64,000 bases of DNA from positions 10,850,001-10,914,000 of the forward strand of contig CM046304.1 of the NCBI GenBank assembly GCA_025267735.1. Reading direction: 5' to 3'. Positions 1 to 11,335 of this stretch are shown here, in pieces. The position numbers and the translations under genes were made by a program. Position 1 is the first letter of the stretch, and each line of letters opens with the position of its first letter. A model generated the notes under the pieces. It searched no databases and was not told where the DNA came from. It saw nothing but the letters and a program-made list of their open reading frames with translations. This DNA comes from Mactra quadrangularis (lineage: Eukaryota; Mollusca; Bivalvia; Venerida; Mactridae).

Positions 1-418
1 AGTTTGGCACTGTACAGCGTCAACGATTTAGTTTTTGTAAAATTTGAATGATGAAGTGAGTGATTTAATTAAAGATTTAAATTGAAATTGTTTGTAAAAG
101 CCCGTATTTGATTATTTTGTGTAAAATGTATTTGTTAAGTTGTCGTTAAAAGAATGAAACGCGGCCGCTTTTGATGCCCAATGTTATGATTATGTAGAAA
201 AGTAGTCCGTCAATGCGTAGTCACGTGACTGCCGAATAAAGCAACGCTGCCGAATAAAGATAGGTTTATTTGGTCAATAGGTTTTCCTTCTAAAAGATCA
301 CTTTGGGGTAGGATAAATAGAGTTTTGCATGCAGGTTTCTCCACCATCTATTCATATAATAGAATGGGCATATCAGCGATGGCATTTCCAGCGTGACGTC
401 ATCCTTGAAAGAAAATAG
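1..418. other. No gene seen (window start)
   Basis: AT-rich sequence without a recognisable coding segment or repeat boundary. Nothing supportable was found on either strand. Confidence 0.5.
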
Positions 419-571
419 AATGAACCCCAATTTAAATCCCACTATGAAGACATGTGGAAGGCATATAAAGACCTACGCTACATGTTATACAATGCTCGCG
501 GTGCCAATCTAACACATCTAGGGATTAATAACGACAAATCAGGCAAATTCCACATCAAACATACGCTATGA
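419..571 (+). CDS. Candidate terminal exon or coding remnant, 50 codons
   Basis: The frame is open from just after a TAG at 416-418 to a TGA at 569-571. The translation has protein-like composition (for example YEDMWKAYKDLRYMLY), with several W, Y, R and K residues, unlike the low-complexity translations around it. There is no in-frame ATG near its left end, so it would have to be a 3'-terminal exon or a fragment of a dead gene. The 'gaaaatag' just before it could act as a weak 3' splice site, but it lacks a pyrimidine tract. I do not recognise the family. It could equally be a chance ORF or part of an old mobile element. Confidence 0.2.
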   Translation, partial: NEPQFKSHYEDMWKAYKDLRYMLYNARGANLTHLGINNDKSGKFHIKHTL

Positions 572-1362
572 TAAATTACCATTGAACTTTTTTGCGAACA
601 TTTGTATGACTTTGCGAAAAAATCAACAAACGACGACTCTGCTTTGACTGATTTATAAAAATATTGCAACAGTGAGTTATAGCTTCTGTTTTCATATAGG
701 TAATTTGATAGGTAATCTTATTGTTGATTCCTATAGAAAAGATGGCAACAGTAACAGTGATCAAAAGCAAATCCTCAGGTTACAAAAAACAGAACACAAA
801 TAGTCACGTGGGCGAGAAGCTTTTGTCGATTACCATAAAACAAATTTCTATAACATTCAACATTTTTATACTTAAGCTTGCCATTTAAACATAATTAAGT
901 CGATGCAAAGCGTTAGTAACAAGACACATGTGATTGTTTTGACATTAAAAAGGAACTAATATTAATGGAAACCTATTTCGTATACTTTACTTTCCTAACG
1001 TCTTTAAATAAGAAAAAACTACATGTATGCCAGTATGAAAAATGTTCAGTTCGATGAATGTTACGGTTTCCTTGACTTACAAGAATTTCAAATAATCAAA
1101 GAATAGCTAAGTGATGAACCCCTTATGTTTCCATTTGACCCCTAATTTTTGAACATTGGGTCATGTGTAACCCCAAAAAGTTTGACTCTGGAGAAAAAAC
1201 TGTACATGTATGTTAGTTTTTGAACTATAGACATATAAATGTATTATTTTATCACCTGTATGTTTTCAATTACAAATAACAATGTGTATGTTACGTTTAA
1301 CTAATCAATGTTGTACATAATAAAACTGATTTAAGAAATTAAATCATGAACATGACATCGTA
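572..1362. other. No gene seen
   Basis: AT-rich intergenic DNA running up to the left end of the first Helitron. The ORFs here are short with non-protein-like composition. Confidence 0.5.
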
Positions 1363-2494
1363 TCTATACTATTAATTTTGCGAGTTTCCTGTTTTGTGGA
1401 AGAAACTGCGCAGCTTTGAATAAATCTTTTGTTTGTCGCTGGAGCACCTATATACCGGCATATCAAGTTGACAATTCTTTTTTGACAAAGCCTCTTGATA
1501 TTTGCAAAAACTGCCAAAAATCAACAAAAATAGTGGGTTTTTTTGTGTCTAAAAATAGTTCTAGATAAAACTAAAAATAGACACGTCAAACCGGAAAATC
1601 GAGTTTGATTCTCGACGTGAAGTAAAATATTTCTGATCTTTACTGAATCGAATGTAATGCCTCTGTCACTTGACTGTAACTGCTGTATTATCATGGGGAA
1701 TCACTCAGAATACGTGCAACCTTCTTGCCATTTTTTGAATATTCACCAAGCATGCGTTCTTTGTTTTCGAAATAATACCCATAAACGGTATACTCGCCCA
1801 ATTCTTATATTTTACATTATGCAGAATAAAACACTCCACGTACTTCACATTTTATTTCGAGAGATACTGCGATCTGTCTGCGCAATTCTTAAGAAACGGT
1901 GACAAATTGTTAGTTACAATAATTAGATTCTTATAGAAATTACTGCACCACAAAGTATCAATTGAGAGCTATCAGAGACATAGGTAAAAATTTATACGTG
2001 TCTGGTCACGCGTAATATGGGAGAACATATTCTCGGTCCATTTTTCCCCAAGCAACCTCAATATGTACCAGTGAGCCCTGAGAAGCTTGCTGATGTTTTC
2101 TATACGCTGACCCAACGGTCTGTAACGATTGGACACAGTTGTTAGACAGATCAATATTATTCATGTAATTATTTCAGGTTTCATATTGAAAGGGATTAAA
2201 TATCGAGAATTCACTTTTGAAATGAAAATACAAGCTCGGGTGACCAAGTTTCATAACTCCATGTTACATTTTCACAGTGTTCAGTCCTTTTAGAACTTGA
2301 CAAATCCAGATTAAACTTATACTTGCAAAATCATATCTCCGATACTACACAATTATCAATTTCAAACTTCCTACAAATATTTTGCAATCTCTTATGATCA
2401 AGTTTCATATGGCTTTTAAACATGCCTGTTTCGAGGAACAGTTTCGAGAACTGTCATTACCTAAAGCCCGTGCTTGCACGGGCTCCTATCTAGT
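1363..2494 (+). mobile_element. Non-autonomous Helitron, copy 1
   Basis: The element starts with TCTATACTATTAATTTTGCG and ends with a perfect 9-bp stem hairpin (AGCCCGTGC-TT-GCACGGGCT, 2465-2484) followed a few bases later by CTAGT (2490-2494). It lies between a host A and a host T. TC at the 5' end, CTRRT at the 3' end, a subterminal 3' hairpin and A/T insertion without target duplication are the defining Helitron features. At 1132 bp, with no Rep/helicase coding visible, it must depend on an autonomous partner. A closely similar copy lies at 52714-53860 and a short one in reverse at 4415-4751. An 81-codon ORF inside (1657-1902) has no recognisable domain. Confidence 0.9.
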
Positions 2495-3583
2495 TAATAT
2501 AAAAACATCTCCACAACTAATCTTGTTAATCCAAATTTTACCTTTATTAAAAACTTTGATGATTTTGTGGACAATGCATATGCGTAAAATTCGAAATAAT
2601 ATCAGGGAATACGTGAATACTCAAAGTATCAAGGTGTACATGTATTCCATTGCTTTATTCACAATTTCAGAGATAATATGACACCCCATATACATTGTAA
2701 CACACATCCATGGTTACCAACATAAAGGTGCAGACATTATTTATAGTGTCTTGTTAAACTAAATTGTATTGTAGAGCTGTACTCTTTTTAATAATAGATT
2801 TTCTCTAAAACGCCATGCGCTAACAGAATATAGGCGAGTATTGGAAAATACTTGCCATTACTAGCTACCTAGCGAGTAGATTGTCAATTACTTTCCTTCA
2901 AGTAGTCAAATAACATTTCATAGACGACTGTAATGGATGTGATATACTGATGATAGTTTCTAACGGTTATAAATATTGTATTAATTTTAATAATGTTCTT
3001 AGTGCCTTATCTTCAATGACACTTCATCATAAATGGACAATATATATAGTTAGACATACAGGGCTTGATCATTGGATAGTTTTAGATGGTTCATTACATG
3101 TAAGTATAGTATAAACCAATTTTCAAAACATGGCGGGTTATTTTAATTTTAATTTTGATTTGTCTATTTATGGAGGTAACACATAAGTCCACACTATTGT
3201 GCAGCGGTTTCAAATATTTATTCTCGTGAAAACAAAATTTATTATTCAGTACGTGTGGCTCAGTGAAAAAAGAGTGTATATAATGCTCAAATGTTTTATA
3301 AAGAAAATAAAAAAAATATTTCCGAATATATTCATCCATCCATATTTTTGCCAATTAGACTATTCTTTTGTTAAATCGACGCGCCAAAATAAAAAAAAAA
3401 TCCACTTCTACAAGTGTAGTTAACATTTCTTCGAAATATAACTGAATAATTATGTTTCAAAAAGTATGTAACATGCTTAATGTAACAACTATGTATATCA
3501 CATACTAAAAGTTTTTGGACTTTAAACATGCATTATAATATCAATAAATTACATGGAATATAATATATTATAAATATAAATAA
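2495..3583. other. No gene seen; weak dispersed repeat inside
   Basis: AT-rich DNA. About 3190-3260 resembles 38610-38670 in the same orientation (both contain 'gaaaacaaaatt' then 'ttcagtac'), so part of this stretch is probably an old copy of the element at 37909-38790. Nothing else was recognised. Confidence 0.4.
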
Positions 3584-3775
3584 AGTCGAAGAGCTAAGGC
3601 TGTTTTTTTAAACTCAGACAAGTTCTGCTTTTGATATATGTCGTTCTACATTAAATATATATTTCGGAGTGACGCAATAAAATTGCCGTATTCTTGCAAG
3701 GCTATGTGAAATCCAAGATGGTGTCCAAGATGGCCGCCAAAATATCTGGAAAAGCTATTCTGTGATGTTTCTGGT
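3584..3775 (+). repeat. Diverged dispersed repeat, partner of 6985-7525
   Basis: Blocks here ('aagagctaaggctgttttt', 'gttctacatt', 'aaggctatgtgaaatccaag', 'gatggccgccaaaatatctgga') recur in the same order on the opposite strand at 7525 down to 6985. Similarity is patchy and gapped, so this is an old repeat family rather than a recent inversion. Confidence 0.55.
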
Positions 3776-4414
3776 CTAATTTACGCATTTTGCTCATGGA
3801 GTCATTCTAAAATTGTCTTATTTTATTTACATTAGAATAGAAACAAACGAACAGTCGCAAATATGTCACACATTGGTGGCTTTATCGAATTCTGACAAAA
3901 ATAGTGAAATATGGCATGATTTTACGTGTTTCTTTGATTCCACTCAGTTTCAAAAGCTACTTTAGTGTTAATACCTGTATTATTTAATTTTTAATGCAAC
4001 ATCACGTTATAGTGATTTTTAAACAGTGAAAATATGTTTTGAACGCAAACATTCTAGATCATAATGATAAAACACGTGGGTGGGTTAATTGTACGTGGTA
4101 AAAAATGAATTTTTTAACATTATTTCAAAGCTTTTGATACACTTACAAATAAAATAAATGTTGAGTTAACGAAGAAAAACGACTAAATTTGTAAAATTTA
4201 TAAATATGTAGGATTTTTTAACATATTTGACCCAGAATAAAGAAAAATGTAACATGTTTCGTGTATTAAAAGCCTTCTCCTTTTCATAAAATTATAAATT
4301 TTAAATTTAATAGATTGTAAAATTAATTTATTAGTTTCAAAGTATGTTTAAATAAAAATGCCAAATAATTTTTCATAGTTTAGTTACGTAAACAATTGTA
4401 AAGTTCTAATATAA
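3776..4414. other. No gene seen
   Basis: AT-rich DNA between the repeat and the inverted Helitron. No coding potential was recognised. Confidence 0.5.
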
Positions 4415-4751
4415 ACTAGATGGGAGCCCGTGCAAGCACGGGCTTTAGCAAACTCCTCACAGTGCTTAAGTCACGCTTTTCTACTTAATTATTGATTTGA
4501 TAAAGGGAGATAACCGCTGCGGGGAGTTTGGTTTGACGTGTCTATTTTTAGTTATATCTATTTTTAGACACAAAAAAAACACTTTTTTGTTGATTTTTGG
4601 CAGTTTTTGCAAATATCAAGAGGCTTTGTCAAAAAAGAATTGTCAACTTGATATGCCGGTATATAGGTGCTCCAGCGACAAACAAAATATTTATTCAAAG
4701 CTGCACAGTTTCTTCCACAAAACAGGAAACTCGCAAATTTAATAGTATAGA
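4415..4751 (-). mobile_element. Short non-autonomous Helitron, copy 2
   Basis: Read on the minus strand it begins TCTATACTATTAAATTTGCG and ends with the same 9-bp hairpin and CTAGT as the copies at 1363-2494 and 52714-53860. It is flanked by A on the 5' side and T on the 3' side. It is only 337 bp long: about 250 bp of the 5' part is shared with the long copies, then it jumps to a different short segment before the shared 3' hairpin. It is therefore an internally deleted or chimeric relative rather than a simple truncation. Confidence 0.88.
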
Positions 4752-5117
4752 TATAATATATTGAACAAAGTGGATGTGGTAATTTTGATAGAAAACAAGA
4801 TAATTACTTACACAATCTTGGTTTATATTTATGTTTTAAACTGGTTAATTAAAGGAGAATCCATTACAACTGAAATATGATTGCTTTTTTTCGAACTTGA
4901 AATGCAAGATGGCGTCACAATGGCTGCCAATTTGTTGAAATATCTTCTTTCAGTTTCATATTATATGGATTCAAAATGGTTTTGTCTCATGTAAAATGCT
5001 ATTTCGTTAGCTTAATGTTATTTGTTATGGTTATGTTTCTCAATTAGGTTAAATGCAGCTGTTCAAAGTTTGATTAAATAATAGTTTCTTCAAAAATGCA
5101 TAAAAACTATTAGCATG
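4752..5117. other. No gene seen
   Basis: AT-rich spacer between the Helitron and the TIR element. Nothing was recognised. Confidence 0.5.
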
Positions 5118-5119
5118 TA

Positions 5120-5845
5120 TAGGTCGTTTGCGTTAATGCTGGACCCCTAGATTTGCCGTAAATATCTTTTAAACTATAACAGCGATTTTGCTAAAAATTT
5201 TCATACAATCTTATTTCAATTTTTCCTTCTAGGATTTAAATTTTCAGAATTTTTAATAGATAAATAAAAAAGTTTTCCATAAGGTATCTTGCAGAATATT
5301 TGGATTTTTTTATATCAAAAATCCGGCGGGAGGTAAAATAAGCTGTTCTGATTATAACATTGTCATACTTCCAGTGTATTTATACGAAGTCCCATGCGTT
5401 TACTGTAAATTTGTCGCTTAAATAAACACTCGACGTTCTACTGAATTGTAAAGCAGAGGCCCGTCTTTAAAATCGTACGTGGAGAATATGTATAGATTTT
5501 GACGATACAGACGACAGTGATGATGATATTTGAGTTTGTATATACTGCTATACATAAATAAAATTTCTAACCGGGCCTCATATTTAGCTATTATTTTGTA
5601 TCTACTGTTATGTGGCTGTTCTGATTATGGAACATACCTATTTAACAAAAGTCTCTTTTTGGCTTCAAAATTTGCATTGCATGTCTATGGGAAGTATGTC
5701 ATGTAATTAAAGAAAAATTCAGAATTTTTGGATTTGAGAAGGAAAATGCTAGTTATGATCACATACAAAATTTGAGTTAATTCCATCCGATAGTTATTGA
5801 GATATTTCATGATTTTAGGGGTCCAGCTTTAACGCAAACGACCTA
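5120..5845. mobile_element. TIR DNA transposon (non-autonomous), 726 bp
   Basis: Left end TAGGTCGTTTGCGTTAATGC and right end (reverse complement) TAGGTCGTTTGCGTTAAAGC form terminal inverted repeats. The similarity continues, diverged, for over 60 bp (GGACCCCTA, then AAATATCT). TA flanks both sides (5118-5119, 5846-5847), as for Tc1/mariner-like insertions; a 4-bp TATA duplication is equally compatible. No transposase ORF is visible. A single related end occurs at 36885-36975. Confidence 0.8.
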
Positions 5846-5847
5846 TA

Positions 5848-6321
5848 ATAGATGTTTAATGGACACCAAATTTTCTCAAACGTTTCTCAAACAATTATTG
5901 ACCATTGTATAAATATTCTAGGTATACATTATTATATGAACACCATGTTCAGTGATCCTAGACGCCGCTGTGAGTCACTGCTGTCTCTAGCTACTACTAC
6001 ATGTCAAACCACTGGTAGTCTTAAATATTTAGAACTTGCTAAGATCATTTGTAAAATGTGTTCATCATCCCTAAATCCGTTGTATGGTGATTTACCATGA
6101 ATGTATTTTATATACTGAATATTTTAAATCTGGATGATATATTGAAATATTACTGTAAATGAACTTGAGGGAATTTGAACTGTAGAAGTATGATGTTGTT
6201 TGCTTTAATTTATGTTTACATGTACCTGTAAATTGTCTTTGTGCTATGTAACTTTGTGTGTACTATCTTTGTAGTTATATCTTGTAATGTTTCTTTGCTC
6301 TCCTATATTGTGGAGGAATAA

Positions 6322-6356
<35 letters not shown>
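5848..6356 (+). mobile_element. LINE-like 3' end with (ATT)n tail
   Basis: An 82-codon ORF (5852-6100, ending GDLP then TGA) is followed by about 225 bp of untranslated sequence, then 'gaggaataaaag' and an uninterrupted TAT/ATT run (6327-6355). A coding tail, 3' UTR, AATAAA and trinucleotide tail fit the 3' end of an L2/CR1-type retrotransposon. The ORF has no RT motif, so the family is an inference. It starts directly at the right edge of the TIR element at 5120-5845, which may have cut it off from its upstream part. Confidence 0.45.
6327..6356. repeat. (ATT)n microsatellite
   Basis: A pure ATT run of about ten units directly after 'aataaaag', acting as the tail of the LINE-like segment. 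Confidence 0.85.
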
Positions 6357-6357
<1 letters not shown>

Positions 6358-6984
6358 ATGTTCTTTTCATGATGATTTCATGCTTTACGATTAAATGTCG
6401 CGTCATTGATGAATAACGACAAAAATATAAATTTCATATTTTCATTGTAGTGAAAATTACATATAAAATAACATAATATAAAATTACAACTTTATCGATT
6501 ATGACATCATCTAAGAAAAGACGTCACGTTATAACTTGTGTAAAAACATCTATTAAAACACAAAACTAAGCATGAAAGAAACAAAATACTCGTCAACCAT
6601 GGTGTACGATAGTTTATGTCTTAACTCGTGAACTCAGATAATGTCATTTTTGCTCTTGGCTTTACCACCCGTGAACATATGTTTATCTGGGCTAATTCGG
6701 TGAAATAAAAATCGATCTTACATTAAAGTTGACGAATATCCTCTTTATCATATACCAAAAGCATGTCATATCTCAATAAAACCATGTTTGTTTACAACAG
6801 AATCCTGTAATAGATGTCGATAAAACTGTATTAGTTTGCACCAAGAGCAATGTAATCACTCAATTTAACCACAATATGTTACATCAAAAGCACTTAACAA
6901 CTTGTACTTGGTAAAACCATGTTAGTTAACACTAAAAGCCTGCTTTAACATGGAAAAATGAGTACGTTAAACCCAAAACATCAC
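6357..6984. other. No gene seen
   Basis: AT-rich sequence with no coding support or clear element boundaries. Confidence 0.5.
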
Positions 6985-7525
6985 ATAGTAACTATTCCAG
7001 ATATTTGGCGGCCATCTTGGACGCCATTTTGCATTTCAGATAGCCTTACATATGGAAACAAGGAAATTCACATTTCCTTTTTTGTGATATTCTTATTAAA
7101 TGAAAATATGTCCTAGTACAATAAATGTGGCGGGGCATACTTTCGTGGAGCTTGGTCCTGAAATTATTTCTACAGACATTCTCCCTCCTACCAATGATTT
7201 TTAATTATGTAGGGCAGTTGTCAGTCACTGACGAAAATATGAGCTTAGTAGTTGGTTAACAGCTAAATCCAGAGACTTACCGCCGTTATATGACCTATAC
7301 AATGTGTGTTGCTTCGGCGTTAAACCCAACAAACAAACAAACAATAAATGCTATTACAGTATTTGTATTATATGTTATACTGCATTGTTATTTCACTTAA
7401 GTGCTATGTGAGTAATATTTTCATTTATTAAATAAACTCTATCTACTACATTCAATGTAGAAAAACTTATATCAAAACCAGATCATGCTCGAATTCGAAA
7501 ATAAACAGCCTTGGCTCTTTACTTG
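6985..7525 (-). repeat. Diverged dispersed repeat, partner of 3584-3775, split by a SINE
   Basis: On the minus strand this carries the same ordered blocks as 3584-3775 (agagccaaggctgttatttt, gatataagtttttctacatt, aaggctatctgaaatgcaaa, gtccaagatggccgccaaat). A 5'-truncated SINE at 7130-7344 lies between the blocks, explaining the extra length of this copy. Confidence 0.5.
7130..7344 (+). mobile_element. tRNA-derived SINE, 5'-truncated
   Basis: Contains the SINE central body ('gggcatactttcg', 'gggcagttgtcagtcactga', 'agttggttaacagct') and the 3' tail GGCGTTAAACCCAACAAA followed by a short CAAA repeat. The tRNA head (A and B boxes) is missing, as expected for incomplete reverse transcription. 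Same family as the full copies at 10560-10855 and 18288-18590. Confidence 0.85.
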
Positions 7526-7860
7526 GACTAACATATCACCATACTAGGTTAGTACATGATCTTTGTACAAAACTTGTTCTCAAAATAATTATATTACTAT
7601 AATGTTTCTTCAATATAATTTTCATAATATTTTAACTGTTTAATATAGTATAATATTTAGAGGATATATTTTATTTCTTTAATATATTTGTATTTTCTAT
7701 TATAATGTATTTGTATTTTATATTAAATACACAAAAATCGATAGTTTCATTTACGTTAGTCTACAATAGTTTCTATATTTGTACTGAGCGATCAATTAAT
7801 GACACATTATACATTTTTAATGAAATAATTTCATTGGTAAGATATTGTATTAAAAGATCG
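7526..7860. other. No gene seen
   Basis: Very AT-rich stretch without recognisable content. Confidence 0.5.
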
Positions 7861-7862
7861 TA

Positions 7863-8209
7863 AAGGTACTAGTTCACAGATTTGGTTTATTTTTTCTATA
7901 ATTTCAAAATACTGTTCAGTGTCTGTAATTGTGTCAGAAAATCAATTCGTATTATTTTAAGACGAAGTGACCTATATGTGGCAAGAACTTTACATAAAAG
8001 TCACAAAAAAGCACTAACATTGTCTATACCGTGACATATGAGGTAGATATTTACTGCATGAAACACCGTCGTATGTAGTTGTACGTCAATTTGCACTTAA
8101 ATTGTCATGATCAGAATACTAATTTCCTGCTTCCAAAAATATTTCCACTCAATTTTGCTAGTTTTAGAAAAAGTTGATATTAAAGTTGAAATCTGTGAAT
8201 GAGTACCTT
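7863..8209. mobile_element. MITE with AAGGTACT termini, copy 1
   Basis: Termini AAGGTACTAGTTCACAGATT (left) and AATCTGTGAATGAGTACCTT (right) are near-perfect inverted repeats flanked by TA on both sides (7861-7862, 8210-8211). The 347-bp interior matches, in inverse orientation, the 350-bp elements at 26434-26783 and 32459-32808. Small size, TIRs and a TA duplication suggest a mariner-mobilised MITE. Confidence 0.85.
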
Positions 8210-9204
8210 TAAATATTAGACAAGCCAATACTAAATATTTGCTCTCTTTATAGGTATTGTTTTATCATTGATTTCAAAAATAAGGAACGTCTCAAAATGT
8301 GATATCGAAAAAGAAAACAAATAATTTGATTATGACAATGAGGGTGCTTATCGTGATAATGCAATATAACTGACAGAACTTGCAGGATTAGTAGTGTCAT
8401 TTTGAAAGTTCTTATATTTGGAATATTTGAACACTACTAGTTTACAATTTCTTCTCTTTGATACAAATTTGTCCGATGTTGAAATTAAATTGGCAACTTA
8501 TGAATTATAACTTTTCATAATGATGAAGAGAATATTTCTTTCAATTGCTCATTCTAAACCAAATAACTGGTAAAAAACTACGAGACAAATGATCATATTA
8601 GATAAAAAATTTACCCCCCCAAACCCCCCCCAAACATTTAAAAAACAATAAGAAACGTATTAGCTATGTGTTGGTAGTGTTTTACAATCAATATACTATA
8701 AAAATTATGACGCATTCATGCTCAATTGCTGTTGATTTGTCACATGAAGGGGTGGTTATTACATGTACCTGACTTATTGACAAAATGTGACAGAAACCGG
8801 AGTAACCTACACCCATGACCCATGAGAACTATATCTACATTACCATTTCAGCTATTAGAGTTCAGATATAGCCACATGCTCGTGAACAAACAATAACCGC
8901 GACGTTATTTGAGCTTAACGCATTATTACTTTCGTAATAACACAGTAATCATAGCCCGGACGATGTTTTAGCTAACACGTAGTGGCCTGACATTATAAGC
9001 TCACCAAAAATTGCATTAACATAATGTGTCCAGTTTCTTTTTTAAGTCAGTATAGATAAGACTATTATCTTCAAATACATGATATTCAGAATGTTTATTT
9101 TGTATTACAACTTGATATCTGTAGGACTGTATTGTAAACAATAATATATTGCTTTTTAGATACATGAACATGCAATTTGTAGTTTGATGCTCCATATATA
9201 ACAC
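8210..9204. other. No gene seen; homopolymer C runs
   Basis: AT-rich DNA with a C-rich low-complexity patch (8612-8636, 'ccccccaaaccccccccaaac'). No coding potential was recognised. Confidence 0.5.
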
Positions 9205-9224
9205 TATATTTTATATTAATATTA

Positions 9225-11335
9225 ATGTCTAACACCATATTCGATGTTGGCTAAGTGACTCAACCTATCATGTCTGTACGGTTTTTCATTACTTAATTTG
9301 TATCTGGTGCGAATAATCACGATATTATTTTGTTGAAATATTGGTTTGGGAATACTAGTTGTCGTATCTAGTTAGTGACATAGCTACTAAAACATCATTA
9401 CCAGCGTATGTATATGTATAAAACATATGGCTGATACATGAGTTCATGGGAAATACATTGTACTTTAGCTGAAGTACATATCTATCAATAAATGTTTGAA
9501 ACAATAACACAGAACATACTGTGTATATTCAAACATTGAAAGTTTAAAAACTTATAAGTATTATACCTTTTGACAAACTGAAGTATTAACAAGCCTGTCC
9601 AATAATAATTTTCTTAGATTGACTGCCTATATACGAGTTATTGAATGCCTAGACCAAGAAAAGTTTTGTCATACATAAATGGAGACATTTGAAGGTCAAT
9701 AGATGCATTCAAAACGTCCATTCCCCTTGTCTTTATTCACCAACATTTTTGAACGAGGTCCTGTAAATGATCTGAATAGTTACTTTTCTGAAGAATCATA
9801 CATTCTCTGAATCTCTGAACAAATTCATTTCCTGTAATTGTACCTCTATAAAGTGCCTCGCTTTAACTTGAATTACTGTAGTTTATTTGTATGATCACAT
9901 CACTTAAAGACATAAAGCCACCGATAGACGTGATCCTATGACAAACTATGATACATGTCAATCAAAGCACTGAAAGCATGTAATAAAAGGTTTATTGGCA
10001 AGTCTGCTACATTGGTGATCTGACGATAATCACTAGTAAAATGTCTTATAAAGCGCGCTAGAATCAGCTAAAGTAGCTGATTAATATTGTGAAGACAATA
10101 GTAAAACGGTAGACAGGCGACAAGGCGTACGTGTATTCACCAAATAATCGTACTGACACGATCTTAAAGATGTTGAAAGATTTCTACAATGTACAATTAA
10201 TGGCATACTAGAATATTTGTTATAGCTTAAAGCATTGTCTTTTGCTAGTTTATTATCTGACAGGCAGTACAATACTTTCAAGGATAAATCTGTTCAAATA
10301 CTTGTCTGTCGGAAATGACTTAATTACAATGAACTGAACTGTATGAGGTTACATGTATTTATTGTTTAAAGGATCTAATTACGATTTTAATGACTGATAT
10401 ATATCTTAGAAACAATATTAGGCGAAGTTTTAAGTTTTAGTTATTGTTGATATACTGATGACATGAGATAAGTCCAATTTAACTAACAGTATAATGTGAA
10501 TAACTAATCATCATCCAATCTCTATAATAGCTTCCTTTACATTTACACATAAATAATAAGCCGCCCGGCTAGCTCAGTTAGTAGCACGCAAGTCTACTGA
10601 TCGAGGCGTCGTGGGTACGATTCTCGGGCGGGGCATACTTTCGTTGAGCTTGGTCATGAAATTATTTCTACGGCCATTCTCTCTCTTGCCAATGATTCTT
10701 AATTATGTAGGGCAGTTGTCAGTCACTGACGAAAGTATGTGCTTAGTAGTTGGTTAACAGCTTAATCCAGAGATTAAGTATTTCTAGAACACAGTGAGTA
10801 GGTTGACTGACCACCGTAATGTGTTGTTACGGCGTTAAACCCAACAAAACAAAACATAAATAATAACAGATAACAAAAACACAACTATATAAACATTACA
10901 ATAACGACTTGAATTTAGCAGAATGTATCAAACATTGCATTGATTGGCAGAGTTTATACACCCAACTAAACATTACAAAAAGCTTGTATTTACCAGCTAA
11001 TATTGTTCAATTATTTAACTTTATTTGTTATGTAAATAACTTCATAGATGCACCTTAACATTTTCTCCAATTAGTGAAATAAGTGTGTTGCCATAGGAAC
11101 GGAGTACGTGAAGAATGTCAAATATTTATACCTTAAACGTACTTGCGTTCTTGAAGACAATAAATATAGTTTCATAAATGATAAATGAATAATTAGCTAA
11201 CAGTTAATTCAACCATGATCTTAAAATAGTCACAGAAATTCTTAGAATTATTTCAGAAAGTAATTTAATTTCAATTAAAATTTTACATACTGATAATATA
11301 ACAAAAGGGACAGAATGTTCCTTTATTTCTAACCG
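9225..11335 (+). repeat. Segmental duplication, copy I (about 2.1 kb)
   Basis: This stretch, from 'gatgttggctaagtgactcaacc' to 'gggacagaatg', recurs at 12435-14560 (copy II) and 14680-19050 (copy III) with high identity. It contains no gene. Copy I lacks the foldback insertion of copy II (9710-9720 reads straight through 'gatgcattcaaaacgtcc') and the ~2.3-kb insertion of copy III, so it serves as the empty reference. It carries a full-length SINE at 10560-10855, present at the same site in copy III. Confidence 0.85.
10560..10855 (+). mobile_element. Full-length tRNA-derived SINE
   Basis: The tRNA-like head contains an A box (TAGCTCAGTTAGTAGC) and a B box (GGTACGATTCT, slightly decayed from GGTTCGATTCC). 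A conserved central domain and the terminal GGCGTTAAACCCAACAAA plus A/C-rich tail follow. It is bounded by a direct repeat, 'acataaataataa', on both sides. The architecture matches molluscan V-SINE/RUDI-type elements as known in the literature; the family name is an inference. The acceptor stem and anticodon region are not those of a working tRNA gene. Confidence 0.9.

Noticed and set aside
1657..1902. A conserved ORF shared with 53009-53206
   Set aside because: It lies inside the non-autonomous Helitron copies, so the similarity reflects element identity. No known domain is present and the frame is disrupted differently in each copy.
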